Part shown: one piece after another, positions 9,558 through 10,804 of the stretch
How positions within the stretch are numbered: the stretch's first letter is position 1
Layout of the letters: each line of letters opens with the position of its first letter
NCBI GenBank assembly: GCA_000697335.1
Contig: JNEM01012433.1
Span: forward strand, 1-10,804
DNA length: 10,804 bases
Reading direction: 5' to 3'
Source: Conidiobolus incongruus B7586
Lineage: Eukaryota > Entomophthoromycota > Entomophthoromycetes > Entomophthorales > Conidiobolaceae
Notes under the pieces: model-generated
What the model saw: the letters and a program-made list of their open reading frames with translations, nothing else
What the model was told of the DNA's origin: nothing
Database searches by the model: none
Program-made: the position numbers and the translations under genes

Positions 9558-9780
9558 TTAAAGAAGTTTTTTTTATAGTATTATAATTTTGTCCATTTTT
9601 GAATAATGTTAAGGATATATAAAAGTGTCATTAAATATGATATATATATATTTAAATATTTATCATTTGTAAATGATTTATTTAAAAATTATTTGCTATA
9701 TCTTATTACTCTGTATTATAAATATTATTGTTTTATTAAAAGCTTTTTTTAAATTTGTGATAAAGGTATTATAATAATAC

Positions 9781-9796
9781 TTTTGCCCTCTAGCAT
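9781..9796 (-). CDS. Possible short first exon for the 9453-9538 exon
   Basis: On the minus strand, ATG CTA GAG GGC AAA A (9796 to 9781) is followed at once by GTATTA, a plausible 5' splice site. Joined to the exon starting at 9538 it keeps the frame (one base plus CC gives ACC, Thr) and predicts a 33-residue protein beginning MLEGKTRLLG. The intron would be 242 bp. Tiny ATG-bearing first exons are common in yeast intron genes. GTATTA is not the usual GTATGT and 33 residues is very short, so further exons or another start are possible. Confidence 0.25.
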
Positions 9797-10804
9797 CTGA
9801 TATAATTATTAATTTATCATTTCTTTATCTGTCTTAGAATTAAGAGATAAATTTGATTTTATATAATAAGTAATAAAATTAATTTTTATTATATTTGATT
9901 TACAAAGCTTTAATTTTTTGATTTGTTCAGCTATTTTTCTATTATAATGTTTTCTTCAATAAATTCTCTAAAAATTATTTAAAATTATATTTATAATAAG
10001 TATAAAATACTATTTTTATAAAAACTAGTTTTATTTAATAATATAATTTGAAATTAACCTATTATGAAAGTTTAATTTTAATATTATTGCCAGTATTTCA
10101 AAATTATTTAACACTTAAAAGTTTGATTATTATACTAAATTTACAATGATATTTAATTAAAAAATATATTTATTTTGGTTTTTATAAAAAATCTAATATT
10201 TCAAATTTTTTGTTTAGGGAGATTATTTTAACACAAAATTGTTAAAATTAATAAAATACTATGTTTTAATAAATAAAGTCAAAATCATTAATTTAAATTA
10301 AATCGGTTTATTTTTTATTATTGAATTCAAATTGTTTATACAAAAACCATAAAATAGTTATTTAAGAGATCAATTATTGGCTTAGTTTGAATATTAATAT
10401 AGAAACTAAATAAAAATAAATTTTAAAAAATAAAAAAATTGATTAATTATTTATTAATCAAAATTAATTTATATTATGAAATTAAAATTTTATTATATTA
10501 TTAATAATTATTAGCTATAATTTTATTCAGCTTCTAATTTCTAAAAAAAATTTTTTTATTATTAAAAACTATATTTATTATTTTTAAATTATTTTAATTT
10601 TTTTTAAATTTTTTATATTATATTTTTATTTTACCCGAAAAAAATATATTAAAATATATTATAGTTTATTAAGTATATCAAATATATAAACCTTTTTAAT
10701 TGTTTATTTTTAATAAAAAATTTTAATTTTAATATTAATTATTTAATCATTATTATATAATATTAAGGAAATTATTAATAAAAAATAAAACCATTAATTG
10801 ATAT
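9797..10804. other. AT-rich stretch, no gene seen
   Basis: This is one kilobase of extreme A/T content with homopolymer runs and no open frame of note on either strand. The part just past 9797 may contain the promoter or further exons of the minus-strand gene. I found no RNA gene, tandem array or terminal repeat. Confidence 0.7.

Overview
The window looks like a gene-poor, extremely AT-rich stretch of a fungal nuclear genome, probably from an intron-poor ascomycete of yeast type. The one fully recognisable gene is MET10, the flavoprotein subunit of NADPH-dependent sulfite reductase. It has the fungal domain plan, in which a pyruvate-ferredoxin-oxidoreductase-like N-terminal half replaces the FMN flavodoxin domain of bacterial CysJ. 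It is a single uninterrupted 1000-codon frame. Its three CTG codons (195, 473, 623) sit where leucine is plausible, so nothing points to the CUG-Ser code. The species cannot be named from this.

Layout. Positions 1-733 are AT-rich with no gene. At 734-1033 (minus strand) lies a small single-pass membrane protein whose tail carries two PY-type motifs, LPVY and a C-terminal PPMY. After about 2.2 kb of desert, 3240-3615 (minus) holds a diverged and apparently broken relative of that gene. A further 2.4 kb of desert leads to the MET10 upstream region. This contains an A-rich tract, two AATCNNGATT palindromes 22 bp apart, and a 14-bp perfect inverted repeat flanking a GTGAT-C-ATCAC dyad. MET10 runs from 6187 to 9189 (plus). 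About 260 bp past it, facing it, is a 48% G+C island at 9453-9557 that reads as the last exon of an unidentified minus-strand gene. A possible tiny first exon lies at 9781-9796. The remainder, to 10804, is AT-rich desert.

Composition divides the window sharply. Hand-counted samples give about 10% G+C in the desert, about 35% in the membrane-protein gene and 48% in the 9453-9557 island, and MET10 is also clearly richer than its flanks. In this setting any G+C-raised block is a candidate gene or gene relic, and most short open frames elsewhere are expected by chance.

MET10 would act in the cytosol with a Met5-type subunit encoded elsewhere, reducing sulfite to sulfide for methionine and cysteine synthesis. 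The other genes show no functional link to it. The least explained items are the membrane-protein pair, the small convergent exon and the symmetric elements upstream of MET10.
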